64,000 nt of DNA, taken from the NCBI RefSeq assembly GCF_003987345.1, contig NZ_PIPP01000005.1, forward strand, positions 108,197-172,196, given 5' to 3'. The translations under genes and the position numbers were made by a program. The notes under the pieces are model-generated. The model ran no database searches. It saw only the letters and a list, made by a program, of their open reading frames with translations, and had not been told where the DNA came from. Below, piece by piece: positions 8,915-17,768 of the stretch. Position 1 is the stretch's first letter, and each line of letters begins with the position of its first letter. The stretch is from Aliidiomarina shirensis (GTDB lineage: Bacteria; Pseudomonadota; Gammaproteobacteria; Enterobacterales; Alteromonadaceae).

Positions 8915-9751
8915 ATGAAAAACTCATTGTTCATCGGCACGTTGGTTGCCTTCGCTAGCTTTTCAGCTCATGCAGATTTACCGTGCAAAGAATCACGCAG
9001 CGTTGATTTGGCGTTAAACGCAGAAACATTAAATATGTTAGAAGTGGCTATTGGTGCTGGTACTTTAGATATCGCTGGCAACGACCACGATAGCCCATCT
9101 CTCGAGATTCGCATGTGCGCCTCTTCCCAAGACCGTTTAGATCGAATGGCAGCAACAAGTTCTCAGCGAGGGAACACCGCAGTTCTTGATTTAGAAACCG
9201 GTGGAAGAAGTAATTCTTTTCGTGCGGGATTGTTTCGTAGCGCAAATTACGGCTACTTTAATATTAGCGGATCTATCCCCGCAAGCTGGGGAATGATGCT
9301 TGAGGTAGGTTCCGGTAGCGCTGATATCGAACATATTAATTCACTTCGGGCAACGGTTGGCAGCGGTACAATTAATGCAGAACATATTGCCGGACACGCT
9401 CTAGTGCATATTGGCAGTGGTGAAGTTTCGCTGGAACATGCGCACAACATCGAGATAAGCACGATCGGTTCGGGCGATTTTAGCGCAGAACACATTGCGG
9501 GTGCGGTTACGGTAGGCAGTATCGGTTCTGGTTCGGTTGAGCTGGATAAGATCACCGGTGGCGTTACCGTAAGCACTATTGGCTCAGGTAACTTAGATAT
9601 AGATGACGCTGGCGATGATATTCGGATTGGTAATTTAGGATCTGGACGAGTGGTTGTGCGAAATATAGATGGCGATGTGATCTTGCAAGCGAAAGGTTCA
9701 GGCTCAGTGCGCACCCACGATGTAAGTGGCAAGGTAAGTATTCCAGATTAA
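8915..9751 (+). CDS. Exported GSG-repeat beta-strand protein (DUF4097/DUF2807-like)
   Basis: 278 residues with a clean signal peptide ending FSAHA. From residue 120 onward it consists of roughly 20-residue imperfect repeats centred on GSG (GSGSADIEH, GSGTINAEH, GSGEVSLEH, GSGDFSAEH and so on), as expected for a right-handed beta solenoid of the DUF4097 / head-GIN adhesin type. The start is the ATG at 8915, with GAGG 9 nt upstream. A TTG at 8900 in the same frame is not needed. The function is unknown; extracytoplasmic location is predicted. The M1 peptidase gene follows 61 nt later with its own ribosome-binding site. Confidence 0.82.
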   Translation: MKNSLFIGTLVAFASFSAHADLPCKESRSVDLALNAETLNMLEVAIGAGTLDIAGNDHDSPSLEIRMCASSQDRLDRMAATSSQRGNTAVLDLETGGRSNSFRAGLFRSANYGYFNISGSIPASWGMMLEVGSGSADIEHINSLRATVGSGTINAEHIAGHALVHIGSGEVSLEHAHNIEISTIGSGDFSAEHIAGAVTVGSIGSGSVELDKITGGVTVSTIGSGNLDIDDAGDDIRIGNLGSGRVVVRNIDGDVILQAKGSGSVRTHDVSGKVSIPD

Positions 9752-9812
9752 TGATGGCTCAGAACTACTCGCGCAGCATAATTCTAATGATAATAAAAAC
9801 TAGGAGCATAAC

Positions 9813-11735
9813 TTGCGCCCTTTCTCAATAACATTGCCAGTAACCATACTAGCAGCTTGTTTTGGCTTATGGGGCTGTTCCCCTGCCGAGCAAGCCGCTC
9901 CAGAACCTAGCTCTGAAACGGCCTCGGCAAATACCGACATAGAGAACCATTCACGCATAGAAACGCCCACTATCGATGAGCACAGCTTTGCGAACAGCAA
10001 TGAAGTGCGTACCCCGCATTTACATCTAAATTTGGCTGTTGATTTCGATGCAAAAGTGCTATCCGGCTATGTTGAATTTGAGCTTGAGTATCTGAATGAA
10101 AACGCCAATACGCTTGTGCTTGATACTGAAATGCTCAATATTGCTCGTGCCGAAGCGTATACCAATGGCGAGTGGGCGCATACGGAGTTCACTCTCGGCG
10201 AGCGCGATGTGATTCTTGGAACGCCGCTTTCAGTAACGCTACCCGTTGGCGCCGAGAAAGTTCGTGTACATTATTCTTCGTCACCTGAAGCTACCGGCCT
10301 TGATTGGGTTGCGCCTGAGGGCACTGCCGGCGGTGAATATCCATTTTTATATAGCCAATCACAGCCGCATTATGCGCGTACTTGGATTCCTATCCAAGAT
10401 ACACCTACCGAGCGTTTAACCTTTTCCGCCGAACTTCGCACGCCACCAGAACTCATTGGTTTAATGGGGGCAAACAACCCACCGAACCCCGAAAGAACAG
10501 GGGTATATCAATTCGAAAGTCGGCAGAAAATACCTTCTTACTTGATGGCCATAGCGGTTGGTGATTTAGAATTTCATGCCTTAAATGAACGTATGGCGAT
10601 ATATGCAGAACCCTCAATATTGCAATCAGCCGTGGCAGAGTTTGGTTACACCACAGATATGATGGACGTAACCGAGGAGCTGTTCGGCCCGTTTGCTTGG
10701 GATCGTTACGACCAATTAGTGCTACCACCAAGCTTCCCATTTGGCGGCATGGAAAACCCACAGTTGGCATTTTTAACGCCTACCGTAATTGCCGGTGATC
10801 AGAGCCTCGTTAGCTTGATTGCCCACGAGCTCGCGCACTCTTGGTCTGGTAACTTGGTCACCAATGCTACGTGGCGTGATTTGTGGCTGAATGAAGGTTT
10901 CACCTCATATGTTGAAAACCGCATTATGGAAGCTGTGTATGGGGAAGAGCGCGCGCTCATGGAGCGTATGCTCGATGCACAATCGCTTGATGCCGCACTG
11001 CCGAGTTTATCTGAGCGCCAGCAAGTGCTACACATTGAGCTTGCGCAGCGAGATCCTGATTCAAGCTTTACCGCCGTACCCTACACCAAAGCACAGCAGT
11101 TTTTGTTTTTTTTAGAAGATCGCTTTGGTCGTGAAACATTTGATGCCTTTGTACGTCAGTATTTCGCTGATTTCGCTTTCCAGAGTTTAACCACAGAACA
11201 ATTCCAAGATTATATGGAGCGCGAGCTGGTGCAGCCTAATCCGGGTAAGGTGTCTCGTACTGAAATCATGCAGTGGCTGTATGCACCAGGGTTGCCGGAT
11301 AATTCACCACGCCCCGAAGTTGCTGCCTTTGAACGTGTAGCCGAAGCTCAAGCGCGCTGGTTTGCTGGGGAGCCTATTGATATTCGTGCATGGAGTATCC
11401 ATGAGCGTTTGTATTTCTTAACAAACTTACCAGAAGATGTGAGCCACGCGCAGCTCGAGCGCATGGATAAAGAGTTCCATCTAACCAACACGCAAAACAA
11501 CTCAGTGCTCTCACATTGGCTGGTGATTGCGATTCAGCATGATTATCAGCCCGCGATGCCTCGGGTTGAAGAAATGCTTACCAGTATGGGTCGATTAGCG
11601 TATATCCGCTCAGTATATGCGGCACTTGCCGCTACCCCAGAAGGGCTAGAAAAAGCGCGGCAGATATATGTAAAAGCTAAACCGGGCTATCACGTACTAA
11701 CCCGCGATCAAATAGAAGATGTATTGGGGCTTTAA
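9813..11735 (+). CDS. M1 family metallopeptidase, lipoprotein (LTA4-hydrolase-like)
   Basis: 640 residues of a zinc aminopeptidase. It starts at TTG, preceded by AGGAG at 6 nt. The signal peptide ends in a lipobox (LWGC, Cys22), so it is probably membrane-anchored in the periplasm. The substrate-binding GGMEN is at 311-315. The zinc site is HELAH (338-342) with the second ligand in NEGFT (Glu361), exactly 18 residues on. The C-terminal HEAT-like domain is as in leukotriene-A4 hydrolase and aminopeptidase B. It probably trims peptides from the N-terminus. The in-frame TTG start and the clear lipobox support each other. Confidence 0.93.
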   Translation: MRPFSITLPVTILAACFGLWGCSPAEQAAPEPSSETASANTDIENHSRIETPTIDEHSFANSNEVRTPHLHLNLAVDFDAKVLSGYVEFELEYLNENANTLVLDTEMLNIARAEAYTNGEWAHTEFTLGERDVILGTPLSVTLPVGAEKVRVHYSSSPEATGLDWVAPEGTAGGEYPFLYSQSQPHYARTWIPIQDTPTERLTFSAELRTPPELIGLMGANNPPNPERTGVYQFESRQKIPSYLMAIAVGDLEFHALNERMAIYAEPSILQSAVAEFGYTTDMMDVTEELFGPFAWDRYDQLVLPPSFPFGGMENPQLAFLTPTVIAGDQSLVSLIAHELAHSWSGNLVTNATWRDLWLNEGFTSYVENRIMEAVYGEERALMERMLDAQSLDAALPSLSERQQVLHIELAQRDPDSSFTAVPYTKAQQFLFFLEDRFGRETFDAFVRQYFADFAFQSLTTEQFQDYMERELVQPNPGKVSRTEIMQWLYAPGLPDNSPRPEVAAFERVAEAQARWFAGEPIDIRAWSIHERLYFLTNLPEDVSHAQLERMDKEFHLTNTQNNSVLSHWLVIAIQHDYQPAMPRVEEMLTSMGRLAYIRSVYAALAATPEGLEKARQIYVKAKPGYHVLTRDQIEDVLGL

Positions 11736-11749
11736 GCCAAGCGTTTAAT

Positions 11750-11782
11750 GCTTGACCTAGGCTAATTGTGCCTAGGTCAAGC
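11750..11782. terminator. Strong 13-bp hairpin between convergent genes
   Basis: GCTTGACCTAGGC (11750-11762) and its perfect complement (11770-11782) are separated by TAATTGT. The hairpin sits between the ends of the M1 peptidase gene and the oppositely oriented oxidoreductase gene, the right place for a bidirectional terminator. It lacks a T run. Confidence 0.6.
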
Positions 11783-11797
11783 TGCTTCATGCGCATG

Positions 11798-13966
11798 CTA
11801 GCGACGCCAGTTGTGGAATCGCTCGACCCAGCGCAATGCACCTTCAGGTGCATTCGCGCGCCGCCAATTTCCAGCCACATATTTATTAGCCTCACTCATG
11901 GTGGGGTAAATGTGGATCGTGCCCAAAATTTTATTCAAACCAATTTTGTATTTCATTGCTAATACAAACTCGGCAATTAAATCGCCGGCCCGTGGCCCCG
12001 CAATTGTGACTCCGAGAATCGTATCTTTTCCTGGTTTAGTGAGCACTTTCACGAAACCATAAGCCTGGTTATCGGCAATGGCACGATCAAGATCATCAAT
12101 GCCATAACGAGTGATTTCGTAATCTACACCAGCAGCGCGGGCCATTTGTTCATTCATACCCACAGTGGCAATTTCAGGTTGGGTGAATGTCGCCCACGGA
12201 ATCACTCGATAATCGGCCTTGAACCTTTTCAACGGTGCAAATAATGCGTTTACGCTGGCGTACCAAGCTTGATGTGATGCCGTATGGGTAAATTGATACG
12301 GCCCGGTAACATCACCAGCCGCATATATGGTAGGTACACTCGTTTGCATGAACTCATTGCTGGGTAATATATGCGTAGTTTCAATACCAAGCTCTTCCAG
12401 CCCAAATCCTTTTAAGTTTGCCTGTCGGCCTACCGCTACAAGCACAGCATCAAATTCAACTTCGTCATGGCCAACCGCTTTACCATCCGCATCCACTATT
12501 TCCAGTTGCGCTGTGCCTGTAGATTGATTACCTGTAAAGCCAGTAACCCGATGCTGCAAACGCAAATCGACACCTTCTGCTTGCATGTGTTCAGCAAGTA
12601 ACTCCGAAACTTCCGGGTCTTCTTTAGTGAGTAATCGCTCGGCCATTTCCACTTGCACTACCGCACTACCAAGTTGTTGGAATGCCTGCGCTAATTCACA
12701 ACCAATCGGCCCGCCGCCCATGACTAACAAACGTTTCGGTAGCTTTTTCAACTGCCAAAGTGAATCGCTGGTTAACATATGCACTTGATCAATACCCGGT
12801 ATTTGCGGAACCAACGGCTTACCGCCTGTAGCAACAATAATGGCTTTAGTGGTGAGCGTTTGTTTACCGGACTCGGTTTCTATTTCCACTTCCCAAGGCG
12901 AAGTAATGCGGGCATATCCGGAAACTACATCAACACCAAGCTCGGTGTAACGTTCAATAGAATCATGTGGCTCGATGGTTTTTATTACCTGCTGCACATG
13001 CGCCATAACCTCGGAAAAGTTCACTTCAGTGGATACTGCTGGTAAACCCATACCGGCGGTATTCCGTTGCTTCACTTGCCGTGCAACATTAATTAATGCC
13101 TTTGAAGGTACACATCCAGTATTGAGGCAATCGCCCCCCATTGCGTTCGCTTCCACCAATGTTACTTTCGCTTTCGTAGCCGCTGCGATATAAGCGGAAA
13201 CCAACCCAGCCGAACCGGCACCAATCACCACTAAATTACGATCAAAATGCTTTGGTTTTTGCCAACCTTTTAAGGCTCGGCGGCTCTCCAAAAAACCTAA
13301 GATGGCTTTGGCAATTAATGGGAATATCCCGAGTAATGTGAAAGAAAGCAGTAATCGGGTAGAGAAGATGTCGGCGGTGCTCTCAATACTCGCCAACTGC
13401 GTGCCCGCGTTTACATAAACAGCAGTGCCTGCAAGCATGCCCACTTGCGATACCCAATAGAAGGTGAATGCTTTTATTTTTGTAAGCGACATGGCCAAGT
13501 TCACTACAAAAAATGGGAACAGCGGAACCAAGCGCAGTGTTAGTAGGTAGAACGCGCCGTCTTTGCGAAAACGTTCATTAAATTTGTGTAGTCGATCGCT
13601 GAACTTGTTTTGCACCCAATCATGGAGGAAAAAACGCGCGATTAAGAACGCCAAAGTAGCACCAAGTGTTGAGGCAAACGATGCAATAAGCAAACCCCAA
13701 CCAAAGCCAAATATCGCCCCTACGCTCAAGGTCATGATGGTGGCGCCGGGCAACGATAGAGCAGTAACCGTGATATACACAGCAAAACAGATCGCTACGA
13801 GCGTTAGGAAGTTCTCTTCGCGGAATGCTACCAGCGTTTGTTGTTGCTCTCTTAACTCAGCAAGAGATAGATATTGGCCTAAATCGAGCGCGTAAAATGC
13901 GCCAATGACACCGGCGATAATGAGAAGAAGCAGAATCCGTGTGAGGATTTTAGCATTGCCGTTCAT
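11798..13966 (-). CDS. Fused TVP38/TMEM64 membrane domain and FAD-dependent disulfide oxidoreductase
   Basis: 722 residues. Residues 1-235 are a VTT (TVP38/TMEM64, DedA-like) membrane domain. Residues 240-722 are a complete class I pyridine-nucleotide disulfide oxidoreductase. The FAD dinucleotide motif is GAGSAG (249-254). The redox-active pair is CLNTGC (Cys280, Cys285). The NAD(P) site is VMGGGPIGCE. The C-terminal HIYPTMSE supplies the catalytic His-Glu of the mercuric/dihydrolipoamide reductase type. No N-terminal HMA domain is present, so mercury reduction is not indicated. The enzyme is tethered to the inner membrane with the flavin part presumably cytoplasmic. It overlaps the sterol-desaturase-like gene by 4 nt. 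Confidence 0.9.
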   Translation of the reverse strand: MNGNAKILTRILLLLIIAGVIGAFYALDLGQYLSLAELREQQQTLVAFREENFLTLVAICFAVYITVTALSLPGATIMTLSVGAIFGFGWGLLIASFASTLGATLAFLIARFFLHDWVQNKFSDRLHKFNERFRKDGAFYLLTLRLVPLFPFFVVNLAMSLTKIKAFTFYWVSQVGMLAGTAVYVNAGTQLASIESTADIFSTRLLLSFTLLGIFPLIAKAILGFLESRRALKGWQKPKHFDRNLVVIGAGSAGLVSAYIAAATKAKVTLVEANAMGGDCLNTGCVPSKALINVARQVKQRNTAGMGLPAVSTEVNFSEVMAHVQQVIKTIEPHDSIERYTELGVDVVSGYARITSPWEVEIETESGKQTLTTKAIIVATGGKPLVPQIPGIDQVHMLTSDSLWQLKKLPKRLLVMGGGPIGCELAQAFQQLGSAVVQVEMAERLLTKEDPEVSELLAEHMQAEGVDLRLQHRVTGFTGNQSTGTAQLEIVDADGKAVGHDEVEFDAVLVAVGRQANLKGFGLEELGIETTHILPSNEFMQTSVPTIYAAGDVTGPYQFTHTASHQAWYASVNALFAPLKRFKADYRVIPWATFTQPEIATVGMNEQMARAAGVDYEITRYGIDDLDRAIADNQAYGFVKVLTKPGKDTILGVTIAGPRAGDLIAEFVLAMKYKIGLNKILGTIHIYPTMSEANKYVAGNWRRANAPEGALRWVERFHNWRR

Positions 13967-14847
13967 GAGTTTTCCTTGCTGTTAGCTTTCATTTTTTCCG
14001 TATCGCTTCCCTTCACAGCGGCTATTTCTGAACGCGAACTAGGTGCAGTGTTTGAAAGCGGTTGTAGTAATAGAGCATGTAGGCGATTACGCGCAGGTTC
14101 ACGAAATTCATGAAGCCCCAACACCATACCCCGATGCCCATCTTTTGGATCAGAGCGATACGTTTTAAATAGCTTATCCCACCAAGGTAAATTAAACCCG
14201 AAATTACTGTTGGTTTCTTCCTTGTGCCAAGAATGATGAATTCGGTGCATGTCGGGTGTAACAAGAAACCAGCGCAATACATCATCTGCTTTTTGCGGAA
14301 GTCGAATATTGCTGTGGTTAAACAGAGAAGTGCCATTCAGTAACACTTCAAAAAGCAGTACGGCCACTGCTGGCGCGCCAAATATTACCACCACACCCAT
14401 CTTAATCAGCATGGAAAGCAACATTTCCAAGGGATGAAAACGCACCGCGGTAGTAACATCAACGTCGACATCACTATGATGCATACGATGTAACCGCCAT
14501 AGCCAAGGCACGTGATGAAAGCTCAAATGCTGCAACCAAATTGCGAAATCCAATATCAAAATAGCCACGAGAACATGCAACCAAGCGGGTAAATTTGGAA
14601 TTAAATAAAGCAATCCAAACTGTACCTCGGCAGCCCACAGTGCTGCACCAATCGCCGCCGTTGGAAAGACTAAACGCAACGCAATCGAATCGATGATAAT
14701 AATACCACTGTTACTCATCCAGCGTTCACGGCGCGTGCGCTCACGTTCACGTTTTGGGGCGAGGCCTTCCCACGAAAGGAATAGCGCTAACAAGCCAAGA
14801 AAAGCGCTTAAACGCAGCCAAACTTCATATGCTAGTAAGGTTTCCAT
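13963..14847 (-). CDS. Sterol desaturase / fatty acid hydroxylase family protein
   Basis: A 294-residue integral membrane diiron oxygenase. Its histidine clusters match the FA_hydroxylase family: H107 with HH 111-112 (HLSFHH), H120 with HH 123-124 (HRMHH), and H201 with HH 204-205 (HRIHH). At least three TM segments surround them. It is the first gene of a two-gene operon; its stop overlaps the start of the disulfide-reductase fusion. The reductase could supply electrons or repair thiols for it, but that is inference. The substrate (sterol, hopanoid, carotenoid or fatty acyl chain) cannot be told from sequence. Confidence 0.87.
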   Translation of the reverse strand: METLLAYEVWLRLSAFLGLLALFLSWEGLAPKRERERTRRERWMSNSGIIIIDSIALRLVFPTAAIGAALWAAEVQFGLLYLIPNLPAWLHVLVAILILDFAIWLQHLSFHHVPWLWRLHRMHHSDVDVDVTTAVRFHPLEMLLSMLIKMGVVVIFGAPAVAVLLFEVLLNGTSLFNHSNIRLPQKADDVLRWFLVTPDMHRIHHSWHKEETNSNFGFNLPWWDKLFKTYRSDPKDGHRGMVLGLHEFREPARNRLHALLLQPLSNTAPSSRSEIAAVKGSDTEKMKANSKENS

Positions 14848-15013
14848 GAAATTCTTTTCCCATACGATGAACTATCATGATACACAGATACGTAATCTTT
14901 GCCTGAACATATTCATTTGCTGAAAACTTTTCGAGCAACCGGGGTGTTTAAGGCTATCATTAGAGAACACTTTTCGAATTGCTTAGCTCATCTAATAATA
15001 AGAGGAAAAATTT

Positions 15014-15742
15014 ATGAAAAAGTTACTCTGCTGGGTTGCCGGCCTTAGCGGCTTTCTAGCCCTGTTCATGTTATTTATTTCTGGGCCACTTTATCGCTTC
15101 GAAATCCTTGGGCTTGGCAATGCATTTTTACTTATGCGCTGGGCGGCTTATGTAGGCGTTGCCGCAATAGTGTTAGTGTTGTTAGCGCTGATTATTCTGC
15201 GCCCCAGCTCGAACAAGCACCGCGTAGTGCTAGGCCTCTCACTGATTCTCGGTTTTGTTTCATTTTACATGCCTTACAACCAACTCCAAACGGCTCGCAG
15301 CGTTCCGGCCATTCACGATATCACCACCGATACTGTGAACCCACCGGAGTTTGTAGATGTAGCGCCCCTGCGTGCCGATGCGCCAAACCCAGTAGAATAC
15401 TCAGGACCAGACGTAGCGCGCCAGCAGCTAGATGCATACCCTGATCTTCAAACCATGCGCTTTACTGAAGAACCTGCCAATGTATTCGCAGCTGCTTTAG
15501 CCGTAGTAGAAAATAGTGGCTGGGATTTAGTAGCCGCTGAAGCGAATGATGGCCGCATTGAAGCAACAGTAACCACCACTTGGTTCGGCTTTAAAGACGA
15601 TGTGGTAATTCGCATTCAAAGTGATGGCGGCGAAACCTTACTCGATATGCGCAGTAAATCACGCTTAGGTGGAAGTGATGTAGGCGCTAACGCAGCGCGC
15701 ATCCGCGATTTCCGCGATGAGTTAGCGCAACGCTTACGCTAG
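15014..15742 (+). CDS. DUF1499 domain membrane protein
   Basis: 242 residues. Three hydrophobic segments occupy roughly residues 5-95. A DUF1499 domain follows at about 135-240, recognisable from YPDLQTMRF, the VVENSGWDLVAAE segment and the closing RSKSRLGGSDVGANAARI block. The domain function is unknown. The start is supported by AAGAGGAAAAATTT directly upstream. It is flanked downstream by a strong bidirectional hairpin. Confidence 0.85.
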   Translation: MKKLLCWVAGLSGFLALFMLFISGPLYRFEILGLGNAFLLMRWAAYVGVAAIVLVLLALIILRPSSNKHRVVLGLSLILGFVSFYMPYNQLQTARSVPAIHDITTDTVNPPEFVDVAPLRADAPNPVEYSGPDVARQQLDAYPDLQTMRFTEEPANVFAAALAVVENSGWDLVAAEANDGRIEATVTTTWFGFKDDVVIRIQSDGGETLLDMRSKSRLGGSDVGANAARIRDFRDELAQRLR

Positions 15743-15790
15743 TTACGCAAAAGAATGCTCGGTTTACAGTATTCAGCTTAACGTGGAGAA

Positions 15791-15812
15791 GCGAGCAGGG
15801 TTCCCTGCTCGC
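15791..15812. terminator. Bidirectional terminator hairpin
   Basis: GCGAGCAGG (15791-15799) pairs perfectly with CCTGCTCGC (15804-15812). It lies between the convergent DUF1499 gene and the response-regulator gene. Confidence 0.65.
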
Positions 15813-15824
15813 ACTTTCACAACC

Positions 15825-16337
15825 TTAGCAACGGCGCTTTTGCAGCCGACGCTGTAAGGTTCTACGGTGCATCTTTAGCGCCCGTGCTGTGGCTGAAATA
15901 TTACCATCGTGCTCTTGCAAAGCACGCTGAATCATTTCCCATTCCAAAGTATCCACGCCAACGGGTTCATCGCTAAGCTCAGGCGCCTCTTCTTCGCCAG
16001 CTATAGCTTTCAGTAGTATGCTCATTTCAATAGGCTTGGTAAGGTAATCAACCGCACCATTCTTAATAGCATGCACTGTGGTAGCAATACTCGCATACCC
16101 GGTAAGGATAATAATGCGGGCCTGCGGCCATTTTTTTTGTAACGCATCTAAATGCTTCAGCCCCGATTCTCCCTGCAAGTTCAAATCGAGAAGAATCACC
16201 TCAAACACTTCGTTTGCGTGATGGCTAAACGCATCACTAGCCACTGAACAATGGAATGCCTGCCACCCGTGATGTTCCAGCCTACGGACCATAACGCGAG
16301 CAAATGCTTCGTCGTCATCGATCATTAATAAACGCAT
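15825..16337 (-). CDS. RegA/PrrA/ActR-like response regulator
   Basis: 170 residues. The receiver domain (1-115) has the acidic cluster DDD (7-9), phospho-acceptor Asp51 (ILLDLN), the Thr in LTGYAS and the Lys in LTKP. A short linker follows, then a Fis-type helix-turn-helix (about 140-168) with the GNISATARALKMHRRTLQRR pattern that is diagnostic of RegA/PrrA. In Alphaproteobacteria this family controls redox-responsive genes. It lies 1 nt after the histidine kinase gene in the same direction, so the two form a pair. Confidence 0.9.
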   Translation of the reverse strand: MRLLMIDDDEAFARVMVRRLEHHGWQAFHCSVASDAFSHHANEVFEVILLDLNLQGESGLKHLDALQKKWPQARIIILTGYASIATTVHAIKNGAVDYLTKPIEMSILLKAIAGEEEAPELSDEPVGVDTLEWEMIQRALQEHDGNISATARALKMHRRTLQRRLQKRRC

Positions 16338-16338
16338 A

Positions 16339-17559
16339 TCAACTATCTCGCATTTGATAAAGCGGAATGCGAACTTCTTGCACCACCAAATTTTGGGTTT
16401 GCAAACGCACCGCTAATGAGCCAGAAAACCGCTCTAACGTAGCATGGCTCAACAGCATGCCAATGCCAAAACCACTCTCGCTTTGTGCACGCCTAACACC
16501 TAATCTTTCAAGGCTTTCCTCGGTCATTGATTGATTTGGGTTTTCAATTCGCAGCAACCAACTTCCGTGCTCACAGGAAGAATGAACACTAACTTTTCCG
16601 GAGCCTATCAGCTCCACTTCACGCGCGGCGTTCCGAATTAAATTCAAAATAGCCGGGAGAAGCGCATGATCCGCTTCTATACTCGCACCACTCTCACCCT
16701 CACTGACAAACTCAATCGATACGGAAGCATGCGCTATAGTAAGTTGTTCTTGCAGTTCAACGAGTAATTCATCAACACAAAATTCCCGCATTTCGTTGTT
16801 ATCAAGCGAGTGCGTTACCGAGCGAAGATCTTTGAGCAGCAACTTCACCCGCTCGAGCGGTTCGGCCATCTCACGAAGTACCGGGTGATTAGGGAACTCC
16901 TCTCGTAACTCTTCGTGCAGTAAACTCACCGTAGCCAGCGGTGTGGCAAGCTCGTGAGTATATTGTGCAGAAGCGGTAGCAACCGCCAAAATCTGCTCTT
17001 GCCGTAACTGATCTTCACGTAATTTCTGCAACTTTGCTTGGCTATTTTCAAGCCGCTTTCGCACTATTCGAATCATGGTGGCTAGAAGTGTTGCCGCCAC
17101 AAAGAACGTAAATGACATTGCTGAATAATGCTCAACAAGCGCATTGTCCGCAGAGCTACTGTGTTGCATATTCCAAAGAAATAATGCTTGAGCAATGAAG
17201 GTAATAAGTAAAATAACCCAAGCTCTTGGGGCTGAGAGCATTAGAAACGCAATCGCGATAGGTAGTAAAAGGAAGGAATTTGCTGGATTCATCGCGCCGC
17301 CAGAAAGTGCTAATGCGCAAACCCACAAAATAACAATCACGAAAATTTGGAAGAACCCCAGCGCCTCAGATTTCCGCTCGCGCAATAACCAAGTTACTGC
17401 TCCAGCAGTTGCGCTCAACAACCCTAGCACCAACCAAACAACGAGCAAATTAAACTCTTGCCGGGTAAATTGAAGTAAGGCCATTACCGTAAAAATAATC
17501 GCTGACGCGCTATACAGAGCGCGAATAAACCATGAGGTAGAGGCAACTACACGTTGCAT
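16339..17559 (-). CDS. RegB/PrrB-like sensor histidine kinase, degenerate
   Basis: A 406-residue sensor with six predicted TM segments (about 15-165). It keeps most of the quinone-sensing GGxxNPF motif as GGAMNPA (87-93). The phospho-acceptor H-box is THELATPL (His202), very like RegB. The N-box (NLIRNAAREV, about 306) and the late glycine box GFGIGM (363-368) are present. Two changes are notable. The redox Cys of RegB in the RCR segment of the dimerisation helix aligns with Val238. The first glycine box, normally DxGxG, reads ENPNQ (339-343). Kinase activity may therefore be weak or absent. It pairs with the downstream response regulator. Confidence 0.87.
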   Translation of the reverse strand: MQRVVASTSWFIRALYSASAIIFTVMALLQFTRQEFNLLVVWLVLGLLSATAGAVTWLLRERKSEALGFFQIFVIVILWVCALALSGGAMNPANSFLLLPIAIAFLMLSAPRAWVILLITFIAQALFLWNMQHSSSADNALVEHYSAMSFTFFVAATLLATMIRIVRKRLENSQAKLQKLREDQLRQEQILAVATASAQYTHELATPLATVSLLHEELREEFPNHPVLREMAEPLERVKLLLKDLRSVTHSLDNNEMREFCVDELLVELQEQLTIAHASVSIEFVSEGESGASIEADHALLPAILNLIRNAAREVELIGSGKVSVHSSCEHGSWLLRIENPNQSMTEESLERLGVRRAQSESGFGIGMLLSHATLERFSGSLAVRLQTQNLVVQEVRIPLYQMRDS

Positions 17560-17768
17560 AATAATCCTTTAACTTTCATTGTTTTGTGCAGCCCTGAGAG
17601 AACGCTGTAAATCACATAACCAAAAAAATAATACCTAAACAATAGCCTACTGAACAACCTTCCACAACGAATCTATACGAGTACCTGATGTTCGATAGCG
17701 CACCGAACTGCCAGCGCAATGGCATTAATGTAATCACTTGGTTAACGATCACAAAGAAGGAAAGCGTT

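Noticed and set aside
9253..9732. A 159-codon repetitive frame opposite the GSG-repeat gene
   Set aside because: Its Pro/Glu repeats are the reverse complement of the GSG codons.
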